DNA of 64,000 nucleotides, taken from NCBI GenBank assembly GCA_964552945.1, contig CAZKIP010000001.1, positions 186,001 through 250,000 on the forward strand, in the 5' to 3' direction. Below the pieces are notes generated by a model. The model saw only the letters and a program-made list of their open reading frames with translations, had not been told where the DNA came from and made no database searches. The position numbers and the translations under genes are program-made. This document shows, in pieces, positions 15,926 to 24,392 of the stretch (within the stretch, counting starts at the first letter, position 1; each line of letters opens with the position of its first letter). This DNA comes from CAZEAB01 sp964552945 (GTDB taxonomy: Archaea; Nanobdellota; Nanobdellia; Woesearchaeales; GW2011-AR9).

Positions 15926-16939
15926 ATGAAAAAAATTATACTTTTAATAACAATCTGTACTCTTGCTATCATTTTATTAGGATGTAATAATGATAAAATT
16001 GCGGGCCAAGCAATTCTACAAAAAGAAAAAATTTCAGTTCGACTCCCTGTTCCGGTGATGGGGGCTCATTTTGCTCAATATTTCTCGGCAGTTGATCAAG
16101 GATTTTATGATGAACAGAAATTAGATGTTAATTTTAACTTTGGTACGCCAGAAACTAACCCTATCAAAATGGTTACTGCAGGTATTGATGATATTGGACT
16201 AATTGGAAGTCCTGAAACACTCTTGATTGCTAGATCAAAGGGAATTCCTGTTAAAGCGATTGCTACTTTCCACAGAAATTCTGATTTTTTTGTTATTGTA
16301 ACGAAAAAAAGTTCAAATATCAAAAAAGTTGAAGATCTTGAAGGAAAAAAAGTGGGATTTTTTTATGGACATAGTTCAACCGACATTATAAGACACTTGC
16401 TTAACAAATACAATGTTAATATAAAAGAAATCAATGTGGGCCAAGATTATAGCCAATTTATTGCTGGACATCTCGATGCACAGTTTGCATTTAGAACAAT
16501 TGCTGAAGTAACACTTCCAGAAAAAGGAGTCAAATTAAATATAATCTCACCTGCAAACCATGGGATAAATACTCACGGATTAACATTATTTGCAACTGAA
16601 AAAACTATTAATGAAAAACCAAAACTAATTGAAAATTTCCTTAGAGCAACATTCAAAGGAACAAGTTTTACAATAGAAAATCCTAATGAAGCATTAGAGT
16701 CTATTCTAAAGAGGAATTCAAAACTAGACTTAGGCTCTCAGCGAAAGATATGGGATATTTTTTCCAAACCAATGAGTAATTCAAGAGAATATCCAATTGG
16801 ACACATGGATTATGAGATGTACAAAGAAACTTACGATAGATTAAATGAAGAAGGCCTGTTAAAGAAAGAATATAATGTCAATGATGTTTTTACTACTGAG
16901 TTCTTAGAAAATATACACGGGAAAAAACTTCTTAGTTAG
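15926..16939 (+). CDS. NitT/TauT-type ABC substrate-binding lipoprotein
   Basis: The protein starts with a lipoprotein signal (hydrophobic run, then LLGC lipobox). It continues with a periplasmic-binding fold of the NMT1/THI5-like, SsuA/TauA type: PVMGAHFAQYFSAVDQGFYDEQKLDV, AGIDDIGLIGSPETL and VEDLEGKKVGF. Such proteins capture nitrate, sulfonates, thiamine precursors or riboflavin-like ligands; the ligand here cannot be named. An AAGGAG Shine-Dalgarno precedes the ATG at 15926, which also gives a proper signal peptide, so I prefer it to the ATG at 15896. It is the first gene of an operon with a methyltransferase, an ATPase and a permease. Confidence 0.87.
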   Translation: MKKIILLITICTLAIILLGCNNDKIAGQAILQKEKISVRLPVPVMGAHFAQYFSAVDQGFYDEQKLDVNFNFGTPETNPIKMVTAGIDDIGLIGSPETLLIARSKGIPVKAIATFHRNSDFFVIVTKKSSNIKKVEDLEGKKVGFFYGHSSTDIIRHLLNKYNVNIKEINVGQDYSQFIAGHLDAQFAFRTIAEVTLPEKGVKLNIISPANHGINTHGLTLFATEKTINEKPKLIENFLRATFKGTSFTIENPNEALESILKRNSKLDLGSQRKIWDIFSKPMSNSREYPIGHMDYEMYKETYDRLNEEGLLKKEYNVNDVFTTEFLENIHGKKLLS

Positions 16940-16942
16940 AAA

Positions 16943-17632
16943 ATGAACTCTGAACAAGAAGGTATGAATCAATTATTAGTAGACATATCAAATGCGCAAA
17001 ATCATCCCAAAATAAGGATAGATATTGAACTTATTCCCCGTCATTATCTAAATGACTTTATAGTGAAGGAAGGTGTACTTAATCCAGACATAGTTACATC
17101 AAGATATCTTGCATCTTATTTATTTTGTAATAATGGCAAATATAAAGAAAAATCTCTCTGGGATATGGGATGTGGTTCAGGAATTCAAGGAGTTGTTGCA
17201 TCTCTCAATGGGGCGAAAAAAGTTATATTTAGTGACAATAATATTAAAGCAGTTCAAAACACAAGAGAGAATGTTAGAAATCTCAAGATTAATAATAAAT
17301 CGGAAGTTTACCATTGTGATTTATTTGGAAAATCTACCGAAATTGTTGATATTATAATTTTTAATCACCCATTTTTCAGCACGCAAATTGATAATTTTAA
17401 AGGCATGGTTGTAGACAATGGTAAACTAATTCAAAGATTTTTATCAAAAGCTTCTGTACATTTAAGAAAAGATGGTTTTGTTATTATGCCTTTTTGTCAT
17501 GCAGCAGGCCCCATAAACAACCCAAAAATCCTAGGACCAAAATGGGGATATACGGTAAATGAAGTTTTCACAACTACTTCTACTCTTAGATTAAATCCAG
17601 GTAAAATATCAATATATGAGTTAAAAAGATGA
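16943..17632 (+). CDS. SAM-dependent methyltransferase within ABC operon
   Basis: This is a class I methyltransferase of the HemK/RsmC-like group. Motif I is WDMGCGSGIQG, the acidic motif II is FSDNN, and IIFNHPFF stands where NPPY-type enzymes have the catalytic tetrapeptide. The Asn-His-Pro-Phe version departs from the canonical N/D-P-P-Y/F, so substrate and activity are uncertain. It starts 3 bases after the lipoprotein stop, and its end overlaps the ATPase start (ATGA). It is therefore embedded in the transporter operon and may modify the imported compound (inference). Confidence 0.78.
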   Translation: MNSEQEGMNQLLVDISNAQNHPKIRIDIELIPRHYLNDFIVKEGVLNPDIVTSRYLASYLFCNNGKYKEKSLWDMGCGSGIQGVVASLNGAKKVIFSDNNIKAVQNTRENVRNLKINNKSEVYHCDLFGKSTEIVDIIIFNHPFFSTQIDNFKGMVVDNGKLIQRFLSKASVHLRKDGFVIMPFCHAAGPINNPKILGPKWGYTVNEVFTTTSTLRLNPGKISIYELKR

Positions 17633-18363
17633 TAGAAATTAAAGAAATAAGGAAAGAATGGATTAAAAATAACAATTCTATTGTTACAATAGACAACATT
17701 AGTTTATCAATAAAAAAAGGAGAGATCATTTCTATAATTGGTCCAAGTGGTTGTGGGAAAACAACTTTATTGAAAATAGTTACTGGTTTACTCTCCCCAA
17801 ATTTTGGTTCTGTTAATATTGATTTTAAAGAAAGAAAGAGCAAATCTATACAGAAAATGGGTATTGTTTTTCAGAACCCAGTTCTCTTGCCCTGGAGAAA
17901 CGTAAAAAATAATGTTAATCTTCCAAATGAACTCAACAATACAAAAAATGATAATGTTCAAGAGATGATAAATTTAGTTGGGCTAAATGGATTTGAAAAA
18001 CATTACCCCAGCGAATTATCTGGAGGCATGCAACAAAGAGTTTCAATTGCTAGATCTCTTGTCTTAAATCCTCATCTGTTGTTGATGGATGAGCCATTTG
18101 GAGCATTAGATGAGATTATTAGAAACAAATTAAATTTAGAATTGCTAAGAATTTCTAAAAAATTAAATTCAACAATATTGTTTGTCACACATTCTCTTCC
18201 AGAAGCAGTATTTCTTTCAGATAAAGTTGTTGTATTATCAAACAGGCCTGCTAAAGTCAAGGAAATTGTTGATATTAATCTTAACCGACCAAGGAAATTA
18301 GAGGTAAAAGAAAGTATAGAATTTCAAAAATATGTAAAATGGGTTCGAAAAGCAATAGAATAA
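17629..18363 (+). CDS. NitT/TauT-type ABC transporter ATPase
   Basis: This is the nucleotide-binding subunit that powers import. Walker A is GPSGCGKTT, the Q-loop is in VFQNPVLLPWR, the signature is LSGGMQQR, Walker B is LLLMDEPFGALD, and the H-loop is FVTHSLPEA. The LLPWR after the Q-loop and the DEPFGALDE pattern are typical of the SsuB/TauB/NrtD group. It overlaps the methyltransferase by 4 bases and the permease by 25, indicating translational coupling. Confidence 0.93.
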   Translation: MIEIKEIRKEWIKNNNSIVTIDNISLSIKKGEIISIIGPSGCGKTTLLKIVTGLLSPNFGSVNIDFKERKSKSIQKMGIVFQNPVLLPWRNVKNNVNLPNELNNTKNDNVQEMINLVGLNGFEKHYPSELSGGMQQRVSIARSLVLNPHLLLMDEPFGALDEIIRNKLNLELLRISKKLNSTILFVTHSLPEAVFLSDKVVVLSNRPAKVKEIVDINLNRPRKLEVKESIEFQKYVKWVRKAIE

Positions 18364-19103
18364 AAATATTCATTCCGGCAATTGTAGCTTTTATTTCGAT
18401 AGTAACATTATGGGAGTTGATAGACCATTCTTTTAAAATTAAAGAGATTATCTTGCCCAACCCACATGAGATTTTTTTTTCATTCTTAAATAATTTTAAT
18501 TTATTATTGTATCACACTTCAATAACCCTTCTGGAAGCTTTTTTAGGATTTGTATTAGCCACAATTATTTCATTTGTTGTTGCAACCATATTTACTTTTT
18601 TTCCAAATACAAAAAAAGCTTTTTATCCCTATGTTATCTTAATATACGCTGCACCGATGCTATCCTTTGCCCCGTTGATTATACTTTGGTTTGGGGAAGG
18701 ATTACTCTCTAAAGTAGTCTTATCTTCCTTAGTTGCTTTTTTTCCAATAATGGTCAATTATATGAAAGGGTTAACTTCTTTAGAAAAAGAAAGCATAGAA
18801 TTTTTCAAATTAAATTATGCAACAAAATGGCAAACTTTTATTAAATTACGGCTACCAAATTCTTTAATTTATACCTTTCCTTCTTTAAAAGTATCTTCAA
18901 CTCTTGCTGTAGCAGGAGCAGTTATTGCAGAATTTGCTAGTGCAACAAAGGGGATTGGATATTTAATTACAAATGCTTCTTATTATTTGGACACTGGTTT
19001 ATTAATTTCTGGAATTATATCTATTTCATTTGCGGGAATTTTATTTTATTATATTATTGAATTTACAGAAAAAAGAGTTGTTTTCTGGAAAAAAGAACAC
19101 TAA
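18339..19103 (+). CDS. NitT/TauT-type ABC transporter permease
   Basis: The 254-residue protein has about six hydrophobic segments and belongs to the SsuC/TauC permease family. The coupling (EAA-type) loop is seen as EFFKLNYATKWQTFIKLRLPNSL, which contacts the ATPase. PHEIFFSF and GKGIGYLI-like segments (here TKGIGYLITNA) are family marks. It is the last gene of the operon. The following 90 bases are A/T-rich with no gene. Confidence 0.9.
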   Translation: MGSKSNRIKIFIPAIVAFISIVTLWELIDHSFKIKEIILPNPHEIFFSFLNNFNLLLYHTSITLLEAFLGFVLATIISFVVATIFTFFPNTKKAFYPYVILIYAAPMLSFAPLIILWFGEGLLSKVVLSSLVAFFPIMVNYMKGLTSLEKESIEFFKLNYATKWQTFIKLRLPNSLIYTFPSLKVSSTLAVAGAVIAEFASATKGIGYLITNASYYLDTGLLISGIISISFAGILFYYIIEFTEKRVVFWKKEH

Positions 19104-19196
19104 ATTCAACCAAAAAATAATTCTAAATAAATTATATTAAAAAACAATAAAAAAGAAATTTAAAAAAAATTTTTATTCATCTCATTAAGAGAAAAA

Positions 19197-19574
19197 TCAA
19201 AAAAACAATTCTTTAAGTCCCCACAATATTAAAACAATCCAAACTAAAACAACCAACTTGTTCTCTGAAAGAACATTTTTTGGTTTAATTGATTTAATCA
19301 TCTTCTGAGCATATGGTGCAAAAGCCATTCCATACAAGAAAGCAGAAAATAGCATCACTGCAAAAATTGTTATTATATCTACTCCCGCCATATTTAAAAA
19401 ATATAATACAACAGCTGCTAAAATAAAAAATACTACTTGAAATGCTCTCGTGTTCTTAAACATACTTTTTGCAAAATTCATCCAACCTTCTGGCTTTATT
19501 GCCAAAGTAACCATTTTAATAACTCCAATTGCAATCACAATAAACGCTAATGTTTCTAAAATTCCAAATGCCAT
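19197..19574 (-). CDS. Small integral membrane protein, four helices
   Basis: The 125-residue protein has about four predicted membrane helices (about 5-25, 44-62, 65-85 and 106-123) with short charged loops. I do not recognise the family. GAGGTGAT lies 5 nt before the ATG at 19574, a strong Shine-Dalgarno that confirms the start. The neighbours (permease convergent, acetyltransferase divergent) give no clue. Confidence 0.7.
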   Translation of the reverse strand: MAFGILETLAFIVIAIGVIKMVTLAIKPEGWMNFAKSMFKNTRAFQVVFFILAAVVLYFLNMAGVDIITIFAVMLFSAFLYGMAFAPYAQKMIKSIKPKNVLSENKLVVLVWIVLILWGLKELFF

Positions 19575-19640
19575 AATATCACCTCGTTTTTACTTAGAAG
19601 GAAAAGAAGGTTTTTATACTTTTCTTTATTACTAACCTAA

Positions 19641-20135
19641 ATGCCAAAAATTGAATTAAGATATCAAAAAGTATCTGATGCCAAGAGGTTCTTTGAAATT
19701 CTAAACAATCCTAATTTTTTATATTTCAGTTCTAAACCTAAATCCATTGAAGAAGAAAGAGAATTTCTTAGAAAAACTCAAAAAAATAAAAGAAATAATT
19801 ATGGACATAATTTTACAATCCTTTATGATAAAAAAATGGTGGGTGGCGCTGGAATTAAAGTAAACCAACATCGAAAGCATATCGGAGAAATAGGTTATTT
19901 CATAGATTATGATTATTGGAACAAAGGGATTGCTACCAAAGTTGTTAAAATATTAGAAAAAATTGGAAAAGATTTAGGGATTAGAAGGTTTGAAATTGTT
20001 CTTTATCATAAGAATAAAGGAAGTATGAAAGTTGCTCTAAAAAATAATTATAAAAGGGAAGCCGTATTAAGAAAATTTGACAAAGTTCTAGGGAAGTATA
20101 GAGACATGGTTTTATATTCAAAAATAAAGGGGTAA
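19641..20135 (+). CDS. GNAT-family N-acetyltransferase (RimJ/RimL-like)
   Basis: The 164-residue protein has the GNAT layout. An N-terminal SDAKRFFEILNNP region is followed by a VGGAGIKVN strand, HIGEIGYFIDYDYWNKGIATKVVKIL (acetyl-CoA pyrophosphate loop) and RRFEIVLYHKNKGSMKVALKNNYK. It transfers acetyl from acetyl-CoA to an amine, and RimJ/L relatives act on protein N-termini or antibiotics. The substrate is unknown. The stop is 5 bases before the nitroreductase ATG, suggesting a two-gene operon. Confidence 0.87.
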   Translation: MPKIELRYQKVSDAKRFFEILNNPNFLYFSSKPKSIEEEREFLRKTQKNKRNNYGHNFTILYDKKMVGGAGIKVNQHRKHIGEIGYFIDYDYWNKGIATKVVKILEKIGKDLGIRRFEIVLYHKNKGSMKVALKNNYKREAVLRKFDKVLGKYRDMVLYSKIKG

Positions 20136-20140
20136 ATAAA

Positions 20141-20734
20141 ATGTCATTACAATCAATTGCAAAAAAGTTTAGAAAACCAAAAGCTGATTGTTCTCCATTA
20201 TTCTACACCAGATGGTCTCCACGAGCAATGAAAGGAAAATTAACAAAGAAAGACCTCCTTCCTTTATTTGAAGCTGCCAGATGGGCTCCTTCTGCATTCA
20301 ACGTACAACCATGGCGGTTTATTGTTGCAACTGGAAAGAAGAAAGATGAATTCATGGATTTTCTTGTAGACTTCAATAAAGAATGGTGTAAAAATGCAAC
20401 TGCGCTTGTTGTAATTATTTCCAGGAATAATTCTGAATATAAAAATAAACCAAACCCTACACATTCTTTTGATACTGGTGCAGCGTGGATGTCGATAGCT
20501 TTAGAAGGTGCAAGAAGAGGATTTGTTGTACATGGGATGAGTGGATTTGATTATAAGAAAGTAAAACGAGTTTTAAAAATTTCAAACAAGTTTACAATTG
20601 AAGCAATGTTCGCTGTAGGAAGATTAGGGCCAAAAACGGTGTTACCAGAAGCTATTTCCAAGACAGAAACACCAAATCAAAGAAAGAAAATGTCAGAGAT
20701 AGTAAGTTGGAACGGGAAATTTAGATTTAACTAA
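20141..20734 (+). CDS. Nitroreductase-family flavoprotein
   Basis: This is an FMN-dependent oxidoreductase with the family start: F.TRWSPRAMKGK, then LFEAARWAPSAFNVQPWRFIV, the FMN-binding RWAPS..NxQPW motif. A GAAWMSIALEGARRGFVVHGMSGFD segment forms the second half of the site. The enzyme reduces nitro or quinone-like compounds with NAD(P)H; its natural substrate is unknown. The last 8 bases overlap the tail of the convergent kinase gene. Confidence 0.88.
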   Translation: MSLQSIAKKFRKPKADCSPLFYTRWSPRAMKGKLTKKDLLPLFEAARWAPSAFNVQPWRFIVATGKKKDEFMDFLVDFNKEWCKNATALVVIISRNNSEYKNKPNPTHSFDTGAAWMSIALEGARRGFVVHGMSGFDYKKVKRVLKISNKFTIEAMFAVGRLGPKTVLPEAISKTETPNQRKKMSEIVSWNGKFRFN

Positions 20735-21686
20735 CTTCAATCTTAACTTTATTATTTTTAGCCATCTTTTTTACACCATTCAAAGTTAACAAACCATTTT
20801 TAGTGCCAATTTTTTGAATTACAGAAGAAGCATTTAATTGACCCAAACGAAGAGAATTCTCAAAAGTCTCCCCATTTATCACTCCCGCTAAAAAACTTGC
20901 GGCAAAAGCATCTCCTGCACCAGCAGTGTGAATTCTTGGAACCTCTGGAGGAGTTATAGCATAAACTTTTTTCTTAGGGTCTATCGCATAGAAAACTTCA
21001 TGACCATTAGTTATAACAACAACTTTTGGACCCAACTTTTGTAAAGAAGTTAACAACCTCTTAAAAGAAGGGGTTTCAACTTTCAATAAAGCTTGAGCTT
21101 CTTCTTTATTTAAAATCAAAATAGAAGTGTTTTGTAATATTGGTTTAAGCTCAGTTTTTCCTAACTTTGCTAAATATAAAGAAGGATTAAAAATAACCCT
21201 GGTATCGGATTTTTTAATCATCTGCACTAGGTCAATTGCAGTTTCAAATGAATCACCAATTAGACTTGCTAAATAAACCCATTTTGTGTTAAGTTGCTTT
21301 TTCTTAAAATCCGTTACTTTTAAATCTAAAGAAGCCCCTTTATCAACATAAATAATCCTATCTTTCTCTTTACTTGAAGAAATTATTGTTGCCGAATCTG
21401 TACTTTTTTTACTATAATTAAGACAAATGTTAGATACTTTATAAGATTTCAATTCGTGGAGAATCAATTTTGCGTCATGGTCATCCCCTAATTTAGTTAA
21501 AACTTTTACTTTTAATCCCAAGTTTGCCAGAGCTGCAGCGGAATTAGTTGCACCCCCCCCGGTATGTATTTCTTTTAAATCAACAAGAACTTTATCTCCA
21601 ACTTTTACTGAAGAGAGAGGTACTTTAATTGTTAAAAAGTGGTCTACTGTAGCTGAACCAACACATAAAACATCATACTTTAACAT
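20727..21686 (-). CDS. PfkB-family carbohydrate/nucleoside kinase
   Basis: The 319-residue ribokinase-fold protein has the N-terminal signature HTGGGATNSAAALANLGLKV and the C-terminal signature HTAGAGDAFAASFLAGVI with the catalytic Asp. Members phosphorylate ribose, fructose-6-P, adenosine or other sugars. The start LCVGSATVDHFLTI is ribokinase-like, but the substrate cannot be fixed. Its 3' end overlaps the nitroreductase by 8 bases on the opposite strand. Confidence 0.88.
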   Translation of the reverse strand: MLKYDVLCVGSATVDHFLTIKVPLSSVKVGDKVLVDLKEIHTGGGATNSAAALANLGLKVKVLTKLGDDHDAKLILHELKSYKVSNICLNYSKKSTDSATIISSSKEKDRIIYVDKGASLDLKVTDFKKKQLNTKWVYLASLIGDSFETAIDLVQMIKKSDTRVIFNPSLYLAKLGKTELKPILQNTSILILNKEEAQALLKVETPSFKRLLTSLQKLGPKVVVITNGHEVFYAIDPKKKVYAITPPEVPRIHTAGAGDAFAASFLAGVINGETFENSLRLGQLNASSVIQKIGTKNGLLTLNGVKKMAKNNKVKIEVS

Positions 21687-21720
21687 CTTCTCACCATATT
21701 AATTGAAATTATTTTATAAT

Positions 21721-22563
21721 TTAAAACTTTTTTGGTTTACTCAAAAAATAATTGTGTTTTTTATCTATAAATATTTTAAAATCTGGTACAATTTTGTCAT
21801 AACAGAGATAAGTAAAAGGTAAATACGGCTCAACAAAACCCTTTATTTCTTTGATATTCATTCCTCCTCCTTTAGATTTTCTTAACCTTCTCTCTTGTAA
21901 TGAGCGCCATTCCTGATGAACTTTAATAGAACTTGGTTTTAACATAACCATATAGTCCAAATAATTCCATAATATTTGGTATTGTTTAACAAATTTAAGA
22001 ACTTCTAAGTGGTATTTTAATTTAGGATCAAGTTTATGCAAATTAATTTTATTTTTCTTACAAATTTTCCTTAAATTTTCTGAAGAAACATAAGGAATGC
22101 CTACACACCATCCTTCCAAAATAACAATATCTTGTTTAGAACTTACTTTTTTAGTTTTTTTAGTAATGTCTCCCCTCCCTTTATGTAAAGATTTGTCAAA
22201 AAATGGAATCTTGAAAGGTTTTCCTGTTTTAATTTTTTTTAAAGTTGCTAAAAGTTGTTTATATCTATGGGTTCCAGGAAGACCTCTTGAAATTTGATAA
22301 AAAGTATTTTCAGGAAAGTTTGAAGATAGTTTCTTTCTCTCTGCTAAACTTTTATAAAAATCGTCTATTGAAAATGATTGTACTTTATATCCTCGTTTTT
22401 TTAGTTCATTTTTCAAGAAATTGACAATAGTAGTTTTTCCAGTTCCCTGACCTCCTTGCAAACCAACAATCGTTGTGCCTTTATTATGAACTTCTGCAAT
22501 TCTATCTGCCAAAGGAATAATAATCTGTTTCTGTTCTAGCTTAGTAAAACGCCTAGCACCCAT
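21721..22563 (-). CDS. P-loop kinase, D-glycerate 3-kinase-like
   Basis: The 280-residue P-loop kinase has Walker A GGQGTGKTT, SIDDFYKSLAER, RGLPGTHRYKQLL and FDKSLHKGRGD. IVILEGWCVGI (Walker B) follows, and QERRLRKSKGGGM lies near the lid. These are marks of the glycerate 3-kinase/YggC-like group. The enzyme would make 3-phosphoglycerate from glycerate (family inference). The ATG at 22563 is preferred over a TTG at 22623, because a TATA-like box at 22586-22593 lies inside the longer ORF, 27 nt before the ATG. Confidence 0.78.
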   Translation of the reverse strand: MGARRFTKLEQKQIIIPLADRIAEVHNKGTTIVGLQGGQGTGKTTIVNFLKNELKKRGYKVQSFSIDDFYKSLAERKKLSSNFPENTFYQISRGLPGTHRYKQLLATLKKIKTGKPFKIPFFDKSLHKGRGDITKKTKKVSSKQDIVILEGWCVGIPYVSSENLRKICKKNKINLHKLDPKLKYHLEVLKFVKQYQILWNYLDYMVMLKPSSIKVHQEWRSLQERRLRKSKGGGMNIKEIKGFVEPYLPFTYLCYDKIVPDFKIFIDKKHNYFLSKPKKF

Positions 22564-22585
22564 AAAACCTTGAAAAAGATTGTTT

Positions 22586-22593
22586 CTTATAAA
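22586..22593 (-). promoter_or_regulatory. TATA-like box deciding the kinase start
   Basis: The minus strand reads TTTATAAG, centred about 27 nt before the ATG at 22563. It makes the longer ORF start at 22623 unlikely. Confidence 0.45.
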
Positions 22594-22664
22594 TTTATTT
22601 AAAATATAAAGATATTCCCTCAAAAAAAGAATATATTTATCAATAATAAAAAAATCATCTGAAT

Positions 22665-23636
22665 ATGCTTGTTGAATCTTTAATAATCATTGTAGGGTTT
22701 GTAATAATTGTTCTTTTAGCCAACATTGTTATAAAAAATTCAATTCAAATAGCACATCATTATGGATTGTCAGGAACATTCATTGGATTAACAATTCTTT
22801 CTATAGGAACAAGTATTCCTGAAATAATGACCCATATTATAGGGAGCGTTAATATAATAAGAAACCCTTCATTAATGAATTCCCTTTCTGGTTTACTTAT
22901 TGGAAACAATATTGGTTCCGATATCTTTCAACAAAATTTTGTTTTAGCAGTAATTGGTTTACTAGGAGCAATTGTAGTGATAAGAAAAAATTTAATCCCT
23001 GAAGTAGGTGGCTTAATCGCTGCCGCCTTTTTAGTATGGATATTTGCTTTGGGAGGATTCATTTCAAGAATTGAAGGTGCGATTTTAATTCTAGCTTATT
23101 TTGCTTATCTTATTTATCTTAAAAAAAGTAAAATTAGTGAAACTTTTAATGCCTTAAACCATTTAAGTAAAAAAGATATTGTTCTGGCCTTTTCATTAAT
23201 TCTTGTTTCGTTTGTAATAATTGCTTTTGTCACTGATCAAGTTTTAGAATCTTCCACAATCCTAGTTGAAGCATTACCAATAAGTGCATCTTTCTTTGGA
23301 GTAATCTTGTTAGGTGTTGCTTCTGCTTTACCAGAATTAACAACTTCCCTTATCGCTGTTTTCAAGAAACAGAAAGATATTTCGGCTGGAATTTTAATAG
23401 GAAGTAACATCACCAATCCGCTTTTTGGAATAGGAATTGGTGCCTTAATTTCTGGTTATGCTATTCCAAATGTGGTAGTCTTATATGATTTGCCAGTTAA
23501 AATAGCTACGGCATTTTTAATTTTATTTTTCTTATTTACGAATGAGCAACTAAACAAATGGGAATCTATAATCCTTATAATCCTATTCATTGCTTACATA
23601 GTTGTTAGACAAACTTACTTCCCCGTTGACTTCTAA
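22665..23636 (+). CDS. Na+/Ca2+-exchanger-family cation antiporter
   Basis: The 323-residue membrane protein has about ten helices and the two alpha-repeats of the CaCA superfamily. Alpha-1 is LSIGTSIPEIMTHIIGS with GNNIGSDIF, and alpha-2 is GVASALPELTTSLIAVF with GSNITNPLFGIG. The acidic residue in each (SIPE, ALPE) coordinates the cation. The direction and ion (Ca2+, Na+ or H+) cannot be read. A TATA-like sequence near 22632-22640 suits a near-leaderless mRNA. Confidence 0.9.
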   Translation: MLVESLIIIVGFVIIVLLANIVIKNSIQIAHHYGLSGTFIGLTILSIGTSIPEIMTHIIGSVNIIRNPSLMNSLSGLLIGNNIGSDIFQQNFVLAVIGLLGAIVVIRKNLIPEVGGLIAAAFLVWIFALGGFISRIEGAILILAYFAYLIYLKKSKISETFNALNHLSKKDIVLAFSLILVSFVIIAFVTDQVLESSTILVEALPISASFFGVILLGVASALPELTTSLIAVFKKQKDISAGILIGSNITNPLFGIGIGALISGYAIPNVVVLYDLPVKIATAFLILFFLFTNEQLNKWESIILIILFIAYIVVRQTYFPVDF

Positions 23637-23742
23637 TAGATTAAAAGTTACGAAAAATCTTTGATTTTTGGAATTTCAAAATAACTTCAACCATTTTTGA
23701 AATTATCAACATCTTTTTAAATAAATAAAGGAATTTGACACC

Positions 23743-24348
23743 ATGGTAAAAAATAATTTCCTGTTGGTAGATTTAAATGAAAGCAAAACCAAAAAGTTAG
23801 CCGAAACCATCACTAGTAAAACCTCCAGAAAAATATTGAATTATCTAGCTGAAAAAGACCACGATACAGAGGGGAATATTTCAAAAGAATTAAAAATACC
23901 TATTTCAACTACCCATTACCACTTACAAAAATTACAGGAAGCTGGTTTAGTCAACGTTGATGAGTTTCATTATTCTAAGAAAGGTAGAGAAGTCAATCAT
24001 TACAAGCTAGCAAATAAATATATTATCATTGCCCCTAAAAAAGTTTCAGGATTAAAAGAAAAGCTAAAAGGAATTTTTCCAATTGGATTGATTACAATTC
24101 TAATTGGAGGGATTATTAAAGTGAGTCAAAACTTTTCTCAAAAAAGTTATCTTGTTGCAGAATCTTTAGAGGCACAACCAAAAATTATGGCTGCAGACAT
24201 GATGGCGGAAGCAGCTCCTAAAATGGTCCAGCAAGTCTCTGAGAAGGCACCTTTAGATATGGCCTTGTGGTTCTTAATTGGAGGAGCCACTGTAATTGTT
24301 CTTTACATTATTGTGGAATTAATTAAAGAGAAACTTAGAAAAAAATAA
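23743..24348 (+). CDS. Membrane-tethered ArsR-like winged-helix regulator
   Basis: Residues 15-95 form a winged helix: SKTSRKILNYLAEKDHDTEGNISKELKIPISTTHYHLQKLQEAGLV, with a wing in SKKGREVNHYKLA. Two hydrophobic stretches follow (about 108-124 and 175-193). The protein therefore looks like a DNA-binding domain held at the membrane with a short extracytoplasmic loop between the helices. A one-component envelope sensor is an inference. TTTAAATA lies about 23 nt before the ATG. It is convergent with the DUF4349 protein, only 44 bases away. Confidence 0.78.
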   Translation: MVKNNFLLVDLNESKTKKLAETITSKTSRKILNYLAEKDHDTEGNISKELKIPISTTHYHLQKLQEAGLVNVDEFHYSKKGREVNHYKLANKYIIIAPKKVSGLKEKLKGIFPIGLITILIGGIIKVSQNFSQKSYLVAESLEAQPKIMAADMMAEAAPKMVQQVSEKAPLDMALWFLIGGATVIVLYIIVELIKEKLRKK

Positions 24349-24392
24349 TTTAAAAAAGAAAAGAAAAAAATTGAAAAATAATAAATAATATA

